From Sceloporus undulatus (Eukaryota; Chordata; Lepidosauria; Squamata; Phrynosomatidae): a stretch of 64,000 nt of DNA. The notes under the pieces are model-generated. The model did no database searches. It saw only the letters and a program-made list of their open reading frames with translations, and was not told where the DNA came from. The stretch is from the NCBI RefSeq assembly GCF_019175285.1, contig NC_056527.1:104150377-104214376 (forward strand), given 5' to 3'. Positions 47,901 through 58,594 of this stretch are shown in pieces. Both the position numbers and the translations under genes were made by a program. Numbering within the stretch: the first letter of the stretch is position 1; every line of letters starts with the position of its first letter.

Positions 47901-50900
47901 GGTGTGCTACCCTTGTGAGTGAACCCTTTCTGACACTTCAAATGGTTAGGGTAAGAGGAACATTGTTCTCATACTTGCCTGGTCAGAAATATTGTATGGT
48001 AGACAGGGTAAAACTATATGTGCAGCCAAACATAACTTTGACCCCTAGAATTAGGATTTTCCTTCTGCTTGTTTTTTTTTCAATCAAATAAAAGCAGTCA
48101 TTGGGACTCCTGATTTGGATCAGGAGAGGAGTTTAACCTTTTCCTTGTCTTATTTTTCCAATGAAAGTTGCCCACCAACACTGCTCTTTGCTCCTGTTAT
48201 ATCCCTGTTTGCTGCTATTTATACAGTATCTGCAGTGGCATCAACAAGAGTTAGTAAAACAAGCAAGCAAGCAAACAAACAAAAATCACCTTTTACCTCA
48301 CAGCCGTGCTCCAGGTATGGGCAAGCTCCATCCATTTTTGTGGCTGCTGATTTAATTTTTTTTAAAATGAGATAGGCAGTGAGAATCCTAATTTTGGAAT
48401 TAAAGTCCACATTTACTGTCGTATGTTTCTCAGCCCTAAATATCTGCTTGATGAGATATTGGCTTTGCCAAACCAGAATCTGACATATGAGGGTACAAGA
48501 ACCATGAAGTATAGCAAACTGGATAATCCATGTTCCTAATCCATCTTGGAGCCACCTGTTCCACAAAAGTAAACAGCTAGACTATACTTCCTACCGTTGG
48601 ACTCCCAAACTAGCCCAATTTTCTCTTTTTACCCAGTAAGGCATTANNNNNNNNNNTCCCCCAAATCCAGTTTTTCCTACCCTGTTGTCTTCCAGGTATA
48701 TTGGGGGAATGACTCCCATTTCCCTCTAATCAGCAAGAGCAATGGCCATCTGGTTGGGGGACTTTGAGACTCGTAGCCCAGTTTATCTGAACAGCACTAT
48801 GTTGGGAAAGATTATCCTAACCATTTCCCACAGAGAGAGAACTCACAAATGAAAACAATCAGATGACTTTATCACATGAGGCTTTAAATCTACTGTTAAA
48901 ACTCGAGAATAACACCGTTGGCAATGCTTACTGCATAATGTCATGGCTGTTTTGTTGCTGCTTTGCTGTTAAAGCATCCCTATTCATTGAAGGGGAACAC
49001 CAATCAATAAGATCCCAAACATATTCCTTACCTTCTTCTCAAGTGTGATAACTTCCTTGGATAGCATTTCCAACACTGGGCAAGCATTTCCAATACTGGG
49101 CAATCAATGTCCCCTCCTGCCTCCTCATCCCTCCCTATTCCTATTTTTAAAAACTTTCTTTTCTCCTCTTCCCTCCCGTCTGCCAAAGGAGAAATTAAGA
49201 TTCTCTCTTCATGAGGAAACTATAATTTCTCTCTTGGTGTGGAGTGAAGCAGCATCTCTTCCCCATTGCCCAACCTGCAAAAGGAGAAATGTGAGAGTTT
49301 CTTCACGAGGAGACTGTCATATCTCCTTTGGCAGTCGGAGGGCAGAAAAGCTAACTTCCTCCCAGGGAAAAACTACTCTGGAATTGGATTACAAATACAA
49401 ATAGAAATTATTATTTTTGTTTAAAAAAAAAAGGCATACTAGGTAGGGCATAGGGCAGGGATGCAAAGTCATGAGGGAAAGAAGAGAGTGCACTGGGACC
49501 CTCAATGGTGCAAAAAGCCCCATTGTGCTATTGAAGAGAGGTGTAGCATTAAAAGCTCCGAAACCCATATGTTTTCTTTTTCTTTTAATGACGTGACTGC
49601 AACGAGATCAGTAATAAAGTCCATAGTCTTCCTGGGCAGTTTGTCAGCTGGTAAAACTGACCTTTTTGACCAAAACTCCCTAGTTTTTTTGTTTCCAAAT
49701 GCCCATCAAGGGCTGGGTGAGCAGTTTTTTGTTTTTTAATTTTGGGAGGCCCTGTGACATTTTCAGCCCAGGGAAGGCCTTACTTCTAAGCATGATGAAC
49801 CAGAAGTTGACTACTAGATCATCTTGTTGTGAAAAAGGCCTATTCTGTGCCTACTATGTGCCCAGGGCCTCCAACATATAACAAAATTGTTCCTATGTGC
49901 ACAAGAGGCCATTTGGAGGGAACATATGTTTCTGACTTTTTGTAGAGAGGGGCAGCCCTTTAACCCCAGACAATTGTCCATTCCCATAAGTATATATTTC
50001 TATTCTAATTTAATCAATAGTAAAATAAAATACAATAAAATAAATCACAGGTAATATTCACATCCCCCCACTGCATTTTATCTCTGTCTTTCTAGGAGAA
50101 AGTGCCAGAGGCTAGTCAGGAAGGAAAAGGTCTTGAGGCAGACGGAGAGGATACTGGGCTCAGGTTCCTAAAGCTGGGTCTCCCCCAGCCTCAGTCTCGG
50201 CTGACCTTTCTGATCTTCCGCTTGCCTCAGCATCTTAAGAGTGAGCAGCAGGTACCTGAAACCAACTGGTTAAAGGAAGAGCCAGTCAGTGATAGGAGGC
50301 ACAGGCTGCTGGCCATTCGAAATGGGCTTTTAGCTGCTCCCCGTCCCATCAAGAAGAAGGCACTGCTTGTTACCCCAACCAACACATTCATCCCACGCAA
50401 ACGTCACTTCTTTTTCTTCTGGCGGAAAATATAAGGCACAAGGAAAGGCACTTGTGTGGGTCATGGAGTCTGCCTCAGTTTCTGAGGAGTGGGATGGGTG
50501 AGGTTGGGGGGCTCCTACCAAAAGGGGAAAACTGTTCCTCACAAAATCTTGAAATAAATATTAATTCAGAGCAAAACCCTGAAGATGAACAGTTGGTAAT
50601 TGTGTTTTATTTTAGTTAAGTTATAGAACTGGGAACTTACTTGTTTTGAATATACTGCGCACTGATGGCAGCTGAAGAAGAAGTAGCAATAGTAAAGCTT
50701 GTGAAAGTAATTATTCCAAATGCTTAGTAGTAGTATTACTGTACCATCTGTGCACACAGCACCTTACATAGGTTACTAGGGGTCCATTTACACAATGCTA
50801 AAAAGTAGATATACATAACTGAAAAAGAGAACAGAAAAGGCAGATACACATTACCAACAAAGAGCACAAAAGAGATACCAGTGTAGATTAAATTTCGTAT

Positions 50901-53900
50901 GCTAATTTATTTGTAAAACTGCAAAATGATAACATGGATTAATAACTTCAAAAGAATTACAATATATCTCACCTGCCAAGACATTGACCGGTGATCTGTT
51001 GTCCAGATGCTAAGTGCAGATGAGCAACTCACAACAAGTCTCTGATCTTCACCCTTGTGGTTCTTTATCTTTAAGTTAGCCTTGGACTAGATAGCTCCTG
51101 CAATAGAGGACACCTTCAAAAAGAGGACTGTTTTCTGGCAACCCTTAAAATAGAGGCTTCTCTGTTAAAAAAAAAAAAGGATAAATGGCCAAACAACAAG
51201 TAACAAAAACAGATCTCTGCTCTTAAGGAACTAACAGTCTAAAATAGACATATGAGAAACAACAGAGGGAAGGCAGAATGATGGTAAATGCCATGACAGT
51301 GGGACCAAGAATTAGAACAAGGCAAAGGCCATGGGAGAAAGTTGGATACTGAAGGATGGGAGCCCCGTGTACAATTCTTCCTGCCCTAATTGATAGGTGG
51401 GCAACTTCCTGGTGGCAGGGGGCAACACTGGATTCCCTTCCCCATCCACTAGGATTTATACAACCACTAAAGTTACAAAGTAGCTTCCTATGGTGTAGAG
51501 GGGTGCCAGAGTGCCCCCCCCCCATACCACAGAGCCTTGAAGTTTGGCAGGGCAGTGTCCCCTTACAGAAGGCCAAACAAACTTTATTCCATGGCAGGAA
51601 CAAAATAGGGTGTCATGCCACTGAAAGAAAAAACAAAACAAAAACAACCCAAAGAGAGAAGGGACTCACATACAGCGTGGAGGCTGCACGTTGCCCAGTC
51701 TTGTCCTCATTGCTTCTATTCCTCATCCATCAGCTAAAAAAAGGAACTATAAGCAGGGCTGTACATAATGATCAAACATTTCAGCATTCCCTTGGTCTCA
51801 ATTATAGATGCTTAAAGCACATGCTTAACTCTCTCACTGAAATCAATGGGGCATCAGTGCACTTCATGATGATTGACTCATACCCACTGCTGTTCAGAAA
51901 TAATGGCCCAGACCAGAATGGCACTTGTGGAGAGAGGAAGAGGGCAGGAAATATGCAGCTCTTCTGGCACTCTCCTTTTGTAGCCATTGTGAAATTATTG
52001 GCAAGCTCTAGAAGCTGGGTGCCTGTACTACTTGTTGTGTGCCTTCAAGTCATTTCTGACTTAAGGTGGCCCTATCATGTAGTTTCCTTGGCAAGATTTC
52101 TTCAGCGGAGGTTTGCCCTTGCCTTCTCTGAAGGTGAGAGGGTGTGACTTGCCCAAAGTCATCCAATGGGTTTCATGGCAGAGCTGGGAACCGAACCCTG
52201 GTTTCACAGAGTCCTAGCCCAACACCCAAGCCACTACACCACACTGGTACTCAGAAACTTTGTGCCAAGGTCTAATGAACAGGGAAGTGCTCTGACAGCA
52301 CTGTGACTGCACTTTGTAATCAGCTTCTATGATGCCACCTCTGTGATCTCTTTCACTTTGAAGCTGATGGTACATCAGAGCTGCAGGACATTTTGAAAGG
52401 GTGGTAATGCTTTGTCAGCTTGTAGTCACTAGCAGCAGCACTTACTGTATATACTTGTGTCACAAGTTGACCTCATGTGTAAGTTGAGGGAAGGTTTTAT
52501 GGCCAAAATCATGGATTTTGATATGACCTGTAGATAAGTCAAGAGTAAAACCTAGGGAGGAGAAGGTTTTAACATCAGATTGAGAAGGAAATGTAAAAAA
52601 TTGGGTGTTTGGTGGGAAGCAACAGAGAGAAAAGGGAAGAGAGAAGCAACGGAGAGGAGAATCTCTAGGTTGTGCTTAAGAAAACAGTGTATAACTGAAT
52701 TCACAACTGGAATGGTTATGCTTCAACATGTATTTAGCAAGAACAAATACTGTACTAAATGTTTACAATGCCCAATAATATTTTGAAAGAAAGAGCACAG
52801 CGTCACCCTCAACTATACAAGGAGCAACTTGTGACATAGTTACAGCTGAGAAGCTAACAGGTAGGGGTAAATTGCTCTGTCTCCTTTCTCCTCACCCCAC
52901 AACCTGCCTTCATTATAGAAGAAGAGTACCCACTAAATCACTCTGAAAGTCCAGTTAGTTTGGTAATCCATTCTTACTTGGCTGGCAAGATGCTTCTGAG
53001 AAGCCTACAAGCAGCATTTGAAGGCAAGTAGCTCTCCAGCTTCCCCACCAACTGGTATTCAGAGGTATGCTGCCACTGAACAGTTATCTGCCTCATTATC
53101 CACTGATGGACATATGCACCATGTTCTTCTTCTTCAACAGGAATGTGTGAATAACAACGACTGCCAAAAAGACCAGTTCTGTTTTAGGTCTCTCCTTGCT
53201 TCACAGTGCCAGCAGTGTAAAGCCAAGGATACAGTGAGTACACAAAACTGCTGGTTTGCTGCTGTATCCAGAGAGGTGCTGTGGTCTAACATAATTCAAT
53301 TTTAAGTGATCTCCCTGTACAGCAAGGAGGAGCAAGTGGCATGTCTTCCCATTTTTTTGCCCTAGAACCCTAAGATTGACTTCTAGATCACTAAAAAATG
53401 CCTCTTGTGGGCTTTCCCCAGGGAGCAGGGAATGTGACAGAATTGCCAACTATGACCTTTAGGGGATACTGGAGGGTGTTTGGGGACAGATTTTTTTCAT
53501 GATTTTGGAGTGTATGTGTGGGGAGGGGAAGCAATCTCACAGCGCAACAGTTTTTCTGACTCCTGTTCTGGAGCCTGTTGCATGAAGGAATTTGCTAGTT
53601 CTGAGATACATGTTGTCATACACCATGTTTCACCTACTTTTGTCTTCTAGATGTGTTGGAATAATGGGGAATGTTGCCTGGGTTACCTATGTGTGTGGGG
53701 CAAGTGTACAGAAGATGTGAGCCATGGTGAGAGTGGAACAAGATGTGACCCACACCAAGAAGAGTGTGCTCAGGGATTATGTTGTACCTTCAGCAACTGT
53801 GAGATGACCTCTTTGTAGCTCTGTCTCTTGCATGCTTCCTGTCTCCTCTCTTTGGATCAGCATCAAACTGTTGCATCACTTGAGGGTTGTCGGTCTTTTT

Positions 53901-55489
53901 TAAAATGTAAATAGCAGCTGCAGGGGAGGTAATTGAAGATTGGGATCATGGTGCATGAGTAAGGGAAATTTAACACATCCTGTGCCATAGTACTGACAGT
54001 AATTCTCTCACCCCACAAGCTGCAATTTGGCTGGTATGAGAAGCTCCTATTGTTGTCCAAGGGAATTTTTTCAGACTCTATTTTTGGTCATTTTTCAATT
54101 AAAATGCAACTGTAGCAGCAGCAGCTTGTCTGGAGTAGTTAAGAATTACTGAGAGTTTGCAGAGCTATTGTGGCTGTAGTTAGAAGCTTCCTCTTTGCAA
54201 TATTTGCACCAATATTTGTTGCTTACTCAGCCTTGCTAATATTCCCCTGTACTTTCTGTATACACAGACTTCCCCAATTTCTCTTCTGTCTCCAATACAG
54301 CTCTCCCATTCCCCATCTGCACTCCCCAGCCAAAAGAAGGGGAAAAATGTCAAATCCCCAGTGGCACCTTTCTTGCACTGATGGGTTGGGGCAGCCTGGA
54401 AGCATTTGCCAAACCAAAGGAGCACTGTCCATGTGCCCAGGGACTGAAGTGCAGAACTAAAAGGTAAAAAGTAATTTGTCTGTGTTAAATCTCTCAAATG
54501 GAACAACAGAAGGATCTCTTAAAAAAAGGGGTTGTTAAAGTGATGTAAACAGAACTGATGATGTGAGAGTTACATATTGCATTCTTGAAAAGGCTAAAAG
54601 TAAAATAGCTCCAAATACTTTAACTTTCTTATAACCCATTGCTCAAGGTAGTACACAGATTATTAACCAGAACTAAAACTGAAGTAGCTATAGAGAACAT
54701 TTTAGTCATTCTTCAGTGTCTGTGTACACAAGCCAGAAACATGCCAGTAACAATGAGTGTGAAAAGACAGCCTGAAAGAGATGATGGCAAAGTATGAGAA
54801 AATGGGTGGGAATATGTGTAAAGGTGGGACAGCAGTTTTGGTAAGCATCAAGATGGAAAGATGAAGAAAGGTAACCTGAGCACAGATACAGTAGACATTA
54901 GGTGAGGGTGGAAATGGGAATGTGGGGCATTAGTAGATTTGTTTGAATGAATGTAAAACTATAAAAAGGGTTGCTGAGTTATATCAGAAGCTCATTTTGT
55001 CTAGCATCTTGATTCTTCCAGAGTCCAACCAGATGCTTTTGGGAAGATGCAGAATAGGAGATGAGGATCTAGAAAGGGACAAGATTATATATGTTGCCAT
55101 ACTGGATGTATGTTCACCTTTGGCCCCATCTTCTTTTTTCTCCTAGGTATTCCATGATCTCTACATGTGAAAAGTCAGAGAAAAGACTAGATATAAGTAA
55201 CCCAGATCAACAAATGTCTTTTTTCCAACCAATCTTAACGCGTCAGAATAAAGACGATGATTACTATGATGACTTTAGACAAGATGGCCAAATGGACATA
55301 CTCAATCTGTCTAGAGGACCTTCTTCTATGGAAGAAATTAGCCAAACCAAGGGGCTAAGTGAAGACTATGATGAGATGAGACAATCATCATGGGAGAAAG
55401 ATATAGCATATCTCAACCAACCAGAATTCCAGGAACTCAAGGAATTGGCTGATGAAATGGGCCAGGATTGGAGGCCTGGCTTTTACTAA
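44795..55489 (+). CDS. DKKL1: DKKL1 / DKK3-like locus with two alternative 3' ends
   Basis: Shared exons 44795-44972 (ATG 44817), 46995-47129 and 47624-47713 encode a signal peptide and the soggy domain (LPLNYHNEEKHNKKVGNATV, VTDNRTGDMIFSEKTVTSIE), very close to DKK3 (LPPSYHNE, VGNNTIHVHREIHKITNNQT). Exon 47624-47713 ends in phase 0. It can join 50096-50434, giving a 239-residue DKKL1-type protein (human 242), or 53141-53233, 53651-53798, 54301-54463 and 55147-55489, giving a 375-residue DKK3-type protein with both cysteine-rich domains. Both ends have a stop and an AATAAA. DKK proteins are secreted Wnt-pathway modulators. DKKL1 is a testis and acrosome protein in mammals. Two separate tandem genes remain possible, but no second signal-peptide or soggy exon was found before 53141. 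Confidence 0.85.
45903..46108 (+). repeat. Sauria-type SINE
   Basis: gctagtgtggttacactgtt head, gacctgagagactcatgttc, then cagtctaacctacatcggct and gaggataaagtgaggaggaa. This is the middle and tail typical of the Sauria SINE, unlike the commoner SINE family here. Confidence 0.7.
46666..46770 (+). other. Possible cryptic or decayed soggy-domain exon
   Basis: A good acceptor (ggtttgtttctccag) opens a phase-0 frame LSTLKQKLAKAAGEKKMSLE that would extend the preceding LFQDFSNMIAKSQ into a coiled coil, as in DKK3. It ends at a stop at 46768-46770, and no clean phase-0 donor is visible. Confidence 0.25.
46995..47129 (+). CDS. DKKL1: DKKL1/DKK3 soggy-domain exon
   Basis: Acceptor cctttatag, donor gtgagtga; 45 codons, phase 0. 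ISKLPLNYHNEEKHNKKVGN and ATVYSHHEIDK align with both DKKL1 (LPGNYHKEEN) and DKK3 (LPPSYHNETN), including one N-glycosylation sequon (NAT). Confidence 0.94.
47624..47713 (+). CDS. DKKL1: DKKL1/DKK3 soggy-domain exon, branch point of splicing
   Basis: Acceptor aatatctgcag, donor gtaagtac; 30 codons, VTDNRTGDMIFSEKTVTSIE then QVDTHAAEEK. It ends in phase 0, the same phase as both downstream acceptors (50096 and 53141). Confidence 0.94.
48647..48656. other. Assembly gap (10 N)
   Basis: Ten undetermined bases inside an intron, with a MITE fragment right after (about 48690-48780: gaatgactcccatttccctc). Confidence 0.99.
49178..49338. mobile_element. Fold-back element with 'gtctgccaaaggaga' ends
   Basis: tctgccaaaggagaaat is mirrored by atctcctttggcagtc. 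Inside, gagaaat...cttcatgaggaaact and gagaaat...cttcacgaggagact also form a direct repeat. Just before it, gcatttccaacactgggcaa is duplicated in tandem at 49064-49104. Confidence 0.55.
50096..50434 (+). CDS. DKKL1: DKKL1-type terminal exon (soggy tail)
   Basis: Acceptor gtctttctag; 112 codons plus TAA, phase 0. Within it, SRLTFLIFRLPQHLK and NWLKEEPVSDRRHRLLAIRN match human DKKL1 (VAFWIIKLPRRR, HWLSEKRHRLQAIRDGL). It ends with the basic-aromatic PRKRHFFFFWRKI, comparable to the human C-terminus HLLYILRPSRQL. No cysteine-rich domain is encoded. Confidence 0.9.
   Translation, partial: EKVPEASQEGKGLEADGEDTGLRFLKLGLPQPQSRLTFLIFRLPQHLKSEQQVPETNWLKEEPVSDRRHRLLAIRNGLLAAPRPIKKKALLVTPTNTFIPRKRHFFFFWRKI
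50553..50558 (+). terminator. DKKL1: Poly(A) signal of the DKKL1-type transcript
   Basis: AATAAA 119 bases after the stop, followed by a GT-rich stretch (gttggtaattgtgttttatt). Confidence 0.75.
52028..52252 (-). repeat. tRNA-derived SINE, reverse, full length
   Basis: cttgttgtgtgccttcaagt through to the reversed head caagccactacaccacactg. Confidence 0.92.
52448..52562. repeat. Dispersed 'TATACTTG...AAGTTGA' repeat
   Basis: tatatacttgtgtcacaagt and gattttgatatgacctgtag recur at 63138-63235 (gattttgatatgatccgtga) and in part at 63420-63500. Probably a non-autonomous DNA element. Confidence 0.55.
52990..53125 (+). repeat. Unclassified dispersed repeat just before the CRD1 exon
   Basis: aactggtattcagaggtatg and ctgccactgaacagttatct match the inner part of a common squamate repeat, other pieces of which lie near 54965, 56215 and 57150. 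Confidence 0.5.
53141..53233 (+). CDS. DKK3-type exon: first half of CRD1
   Basis: Acceptor ttcttcaacag, donor gtgagtac; 31 codons, phase 0. ECVNNNDCQKDQFCF then RSLLASQCQQCKAKDT. Human DKK3 at the same place reads ECIIDEDCGPSMYCQF, and its boundary also falls at Glu-Cys. Confidence 0.92.
53651..53798 (+). CDS. DKK3-type exon: end of CRD1 and start of CRD2
   Basis: Acceptor gtcttctag, donor gtgagatg; starts in phase 0 and ends in phase 1. MCWNNGECCLGYLCVWGKC completes the ten-cysteine CRD1. GTRCDPHQEECAQGLCCTFS opens CRD2, close to DKK3 GTICDNQRDCQPGLCCAF. Confidence 0.93.
54301..54463 (+). CDS. DKK3-type exon: middle of CRD2
   Basis: Acceptor ctccaatacag, donor gtaaaaag; starts in phase 1 and ends in phase 2. 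LPFPICTPQPKEGEKCQIPS and EHCPCAQGLKCRTK match DKK3 LFPVCTPLPVEGELC and DRCPCASGLLCQ. This is the colipase-like fold. Confidence 0.92.
55147..55489 (+). CDS. DKK3-type terminal exon: last CRD2 cysteine and acidic tail
   Basis: Acceptor ttctcctag, phase 2. YSMISTCEK supplies the tenth CRD2 cysteine. A 100-residue acidic tail follows (DDDYYDDFRQDGQMDILNLS, ELKELADEMGQDWRPGFY), comparable to the acidic C-terminus of DKK3. Stop TAA. Confidence 0.9.
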
Positions 55490-55741
55490 TTACATTTGCC
55501 TTTTGCTTTTAATTGCTTGTTGCTCCTCCTCACCTTAGTCCCCTCCCATGTCTTTATCTTATCTCCTTTATTTTTCTTCATCATACACCAATTTCTAGAA
55601 CCCGTCCAGCAAACCAAACTTGAAATTGTTTTTCTTAAGTAACTACTAGCTGTGTAAACGTTGTTCTGTTCATACTGGGAACATACTACTTACTGTACAA
55701 TGTGAAGAAAGATGTGGATCATATTTCACAAACTCCCTTTC

Positions 55742-55747
55742 AATAAA
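55742..55747 (+). terminator. Poly(A) signal of the DKK3-type transcript
   Basis: AATAAA 253 bases after the stop; no earlier canonical signal was noticed. Confidence 0.75.
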
Positions 55748-56214
55748 ACCTTGGGCTAGTTTTGAAATACTGCATACCTATGGTCCAGTGCAAACAACTT
55801 ATTCAGTGCTAAGAACTATTAAACAGTTTGTTCCAGGGAGAATACTTACATTTATTCTAAAATTCCCATAACCCCAACACTTTTTAGGTAATCTACAGCC
55901 TAGACATAAAATTCAATAGAACTACAAACTTGGCTACTTAATTACTTTTTAAAAGATTTTTTAATAATACAGATAACAAATTGGGAAGGTATTTATGTAT
56001 TCACTTCTTTATGTACACTTCTCAAGAACTGAGTACAGTATGTTTTAGGGCTGGAGCTATGAAAAAACTGTTTTAGGAAAAATATGAGTACTAAGGATCT
56101 TCCTGAGTATGTAAGGACAGAAATTTCCCAGCAGATGAATACAGAATGCAAAGTATTCTAGGCAAGCTACATAACATTAAGTCTGCTAGAGCAGATATAA
56201 GTGGCAAGAGAACA

Positions 56215-56345
56215 TAAGAAGCCTGCTCAACAAGACCAAAGCCACATCTAGGCCAAGATCCTATTTTCCACAGGGCAAGCCAGATGCCTATAGCAAGTAT
56301 AGGCATCATGACCAGTAGCCATGGAAAGTCTTATCTTCCTTTAAT
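56215..56345 (+). repeat. Unclassified squamate dispersed repeat ('cataagaagcctgctcaaca')
   Basis: cataagaagcctgctcaaca, gaccaaagccacatctaggc and gccagatgcctatagcaagt. Related pieces lie at 54965-55100 and 57150-57390. Widely seen in reptiles; I cannot give its class. Confidence 0.5.
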
Positions 56346-56692
56346 TGTTCTCATCTTTATAAGCTTTCTGATTTGGTGGACATCTTGGAGCAAGAAAGGT
56401 AGAAACCAGTGGGAAGTTAAGCACAGCAACAGGTCTGAGATTGGCAGGAAGAAATTCTTAGACAGGGCTGTATAACATGACACTTAAGGGGCAATTTTGG
56501 CCTCTGGGGCATTCTAAATACTCACTATAGAGGTAGTTATAACCTGACTGCATATTAAGCTTTTCCTACAACTTTTCTGGGACATCTAAAGGTTGACCCA
56601 AACTAGTGAAGCAGAGATGGAAAATTGCCTCCCTGCCTGTCTGCTTCTCAGTGAAGGAGAACATCCTAAAACGAGTAACTTTAGAGGCACAA

Positions 56693-57012
56693 CTAGAGAG
56701 ATCCTACTGAAAAACGGGATTTAAACTAGATTTAAATTTTTAAAAACCTCGCAAATGTGGGAAGTTTATCAGATGACGTCACTGTTAAAGTGAAATAATG
56801 TGAAATTAAACCGGAGGTAAAGCAAAGAAAAATGGCAGCCTTTTACTTTCTAAACTTCCCAAAAGTAAAAAGTTGTGCTCTTTTCTCTGCTTTACCTCGT
56901 TTAACTTTGCTTTATTTCACTTTGGGGTTCATTATGTGTGATGAATCTGTTTGAGTTTTTTTTTAAAAAATGAATCTAGTTTAAATCCCATTTTTCAGTG
57001 GGATCTCCCTAG
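56693..57012. mobile_element. Fold-back MITE, 320 bp
   Basis: The ends form a long inverted repeat: ctagagagatcctactgaaa with aacgggatttaaactaga against tctagtttaaatcccatttt with tcagtgggatctccctag. The interior also pairs (gaggtaaagcaaagaaaaat against tctctgctttacctcgttta). TA may be the target duplication, pointing to a Tc1/mariner-type origin. Confidence 0.75.
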
Positions 57013-58051
57013 TGTGATAAACTTATATGAAAGTTAAACTTGTCCGTCAGAAAAGTGCAATTTAGTCTTGCCTTTGTCCACAATATATGTTTCTAGGTTC
57101 TTTCAGGAACTGACTTTCTTACTGATTTGGGTAGAGGAACATGGCCAGCCCTAAATAAAAGCCCTAATGAATCATACCAAGGGTCTATCTATTTCAGAAT
57201 CCCAATTCTCACAATGACCAACCAGTTGCCCACAAGTAAGGAAGACCCTTCCCTTGATATTGCCCCAAGTAATAGTATTCTGTATTACACTATCCCTGAA
57301 AATAACATTTCCATTTTGCTTTTGTGTTCAGTAGCAACTAGTAGATCTTTGTGGAAAGCATCATCACCATAACTTGTGTCAATAAATTCCATTGATCATG
57401 CCTTTACATGCAGAATATTGCAGGGGGTTGTAAAATATGACAGGCTGAGCAAGCAGAAGTGATGTCTCAAGATACAAGCCTTTCTCAGCAGCAACCAGAC
57501 ACTTAGTTGCCCGTTAGTAGATTTATTTGCCCCCTAAAGAATATATTTAACTGATTTTTTTCTTTTGAAGAAAAAGATGCAATGGGGGAGTTGTATGCTC
57601 TGGAAAGAAAGTGATATAGGCATCCTCGGTATATATTCTCCAGTCAAGTCTTCCAGCTAGGTATATTATATGGTCCATTTGAGACTTCCTCAGAGCATGA
57701 ATAATTGAAACGCTTTGTTGCCATGTTGTTGCTCAGTGTATGCAGAACAGCAGAGGTGAAATGAAGGGAGGCAGGCAGAAGAGATAATCAGGAATACAAA
57801 CAAGAAAGGGATAACTAATAGCACAGCACACAAAGCAAAACGTGGGTGGAAAGATAGTATACGACATAAACCAGGTGCAAGTTTGAGGTTGCAAAGTGTT
57901 GTAAGGTAAAGAGAAAGAGAGGCATGATGACGGTCAAGGTAGGAAATTACTGGACGCAGACAAAGAAGTACGGTAGGTAAGAAATGGAAAATACAGAGCA
58001 GGTTTGGCTGGTTTAAACGAGGTTGGTTTGAAACCCGAGTCCAAAACACAT

Positions 58052-58392
58052 TGCAGAATTAATTCAGTTTGAGATCACTTTAACTGCCCTGGATCAGTGC
58101 TAGGGAATCCTGGAAACTGTAGTTTATGGTGATACCAGAGCTCTCTTCTGACAGAGAAGCCTAAATGTCTCTCAAAACTACAGTTCCCAGCATTCCCTAG
58201 CATTGAGCCAGGGCAGTTAAAGCGGTCTTAAACTGGATTATTTCTGCAGCATGTTTTGGAGAGGGCCAAAATGCACTGCAGAAATAATCCAGTTTGAGAC
58301 CACTTTAACTGCTGCTAGCGAATTCTGGGAATTGTAGTTTTGTGAGACATTTTGCCTTCTCTGTCAGAAGGAGCTCCTCTGGTGCCACCATT
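58052..58392. mobile_element. Palindromic MITE plus a half copy
   Basis: 58052-58255 is a full fold-back copy (attcagtttgagatcacttt mirrored by cggtcttaaactggattatt). 58262-58392 is a second left half, ending at gctcctctggtgccacca. Confidence 0.8.
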
Positions 58393-58395
58393 GTT

Positions 58396-58552
58396 TTAAC
58401 ACATTCACATTTAAAACACTATCTCCTAATTATTATAGTTTATTATTGATCAAAACAATTTGTTTTTTTAATGCACATTTTAAAAGGACAATTACATTAT
58501 TTAAAGTAGTGGGCATAACATATGAACACCTGCAGTTTGCTCCTTTTGATTC
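58396..58552 (+). repeat. Direct duplication, copy 1
   Basis: aacacattcacatttaaaac, gatcaaaacaatttgttttt and agtggggcat-like agtagtgggcataacatatg are repeated near 59612-59763 in the same order and orientation. Confidence 0.75.
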
Positions 58553-58594
58553 CCCTGCAGTGGAAGCGGTGCCAAACTGGATGGTTTCTGCAAT

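Larger units (their letters stand above)
50559..53140 (+). other. Interval between the two alternative 3' ends
   Basis: It holds a reverse SINE (52028-52252) and other repeats (52448-52562, 52990-53125). I searched for a second signal-peptide or soggy exon and saw none. The 263-codon frame at 51356-52147 runs into the SINE and is not a gene. Confidence 0.55.

Noticed and set aside
51356-52147. 263-codon open frame between the two Dickkopf 3' ends
   Set aside because: Its end is a reversed SINE (QVISDLRWPYHVVSLARFLQ type translation), and the rest resembles nothing.
53018-53305. Independent start for the CRD exons at 53018
   Set aside because: The upstream part of this frame is repeat-derived, has no ATG signal peptide, and the exon has a good acceptor at 53140.
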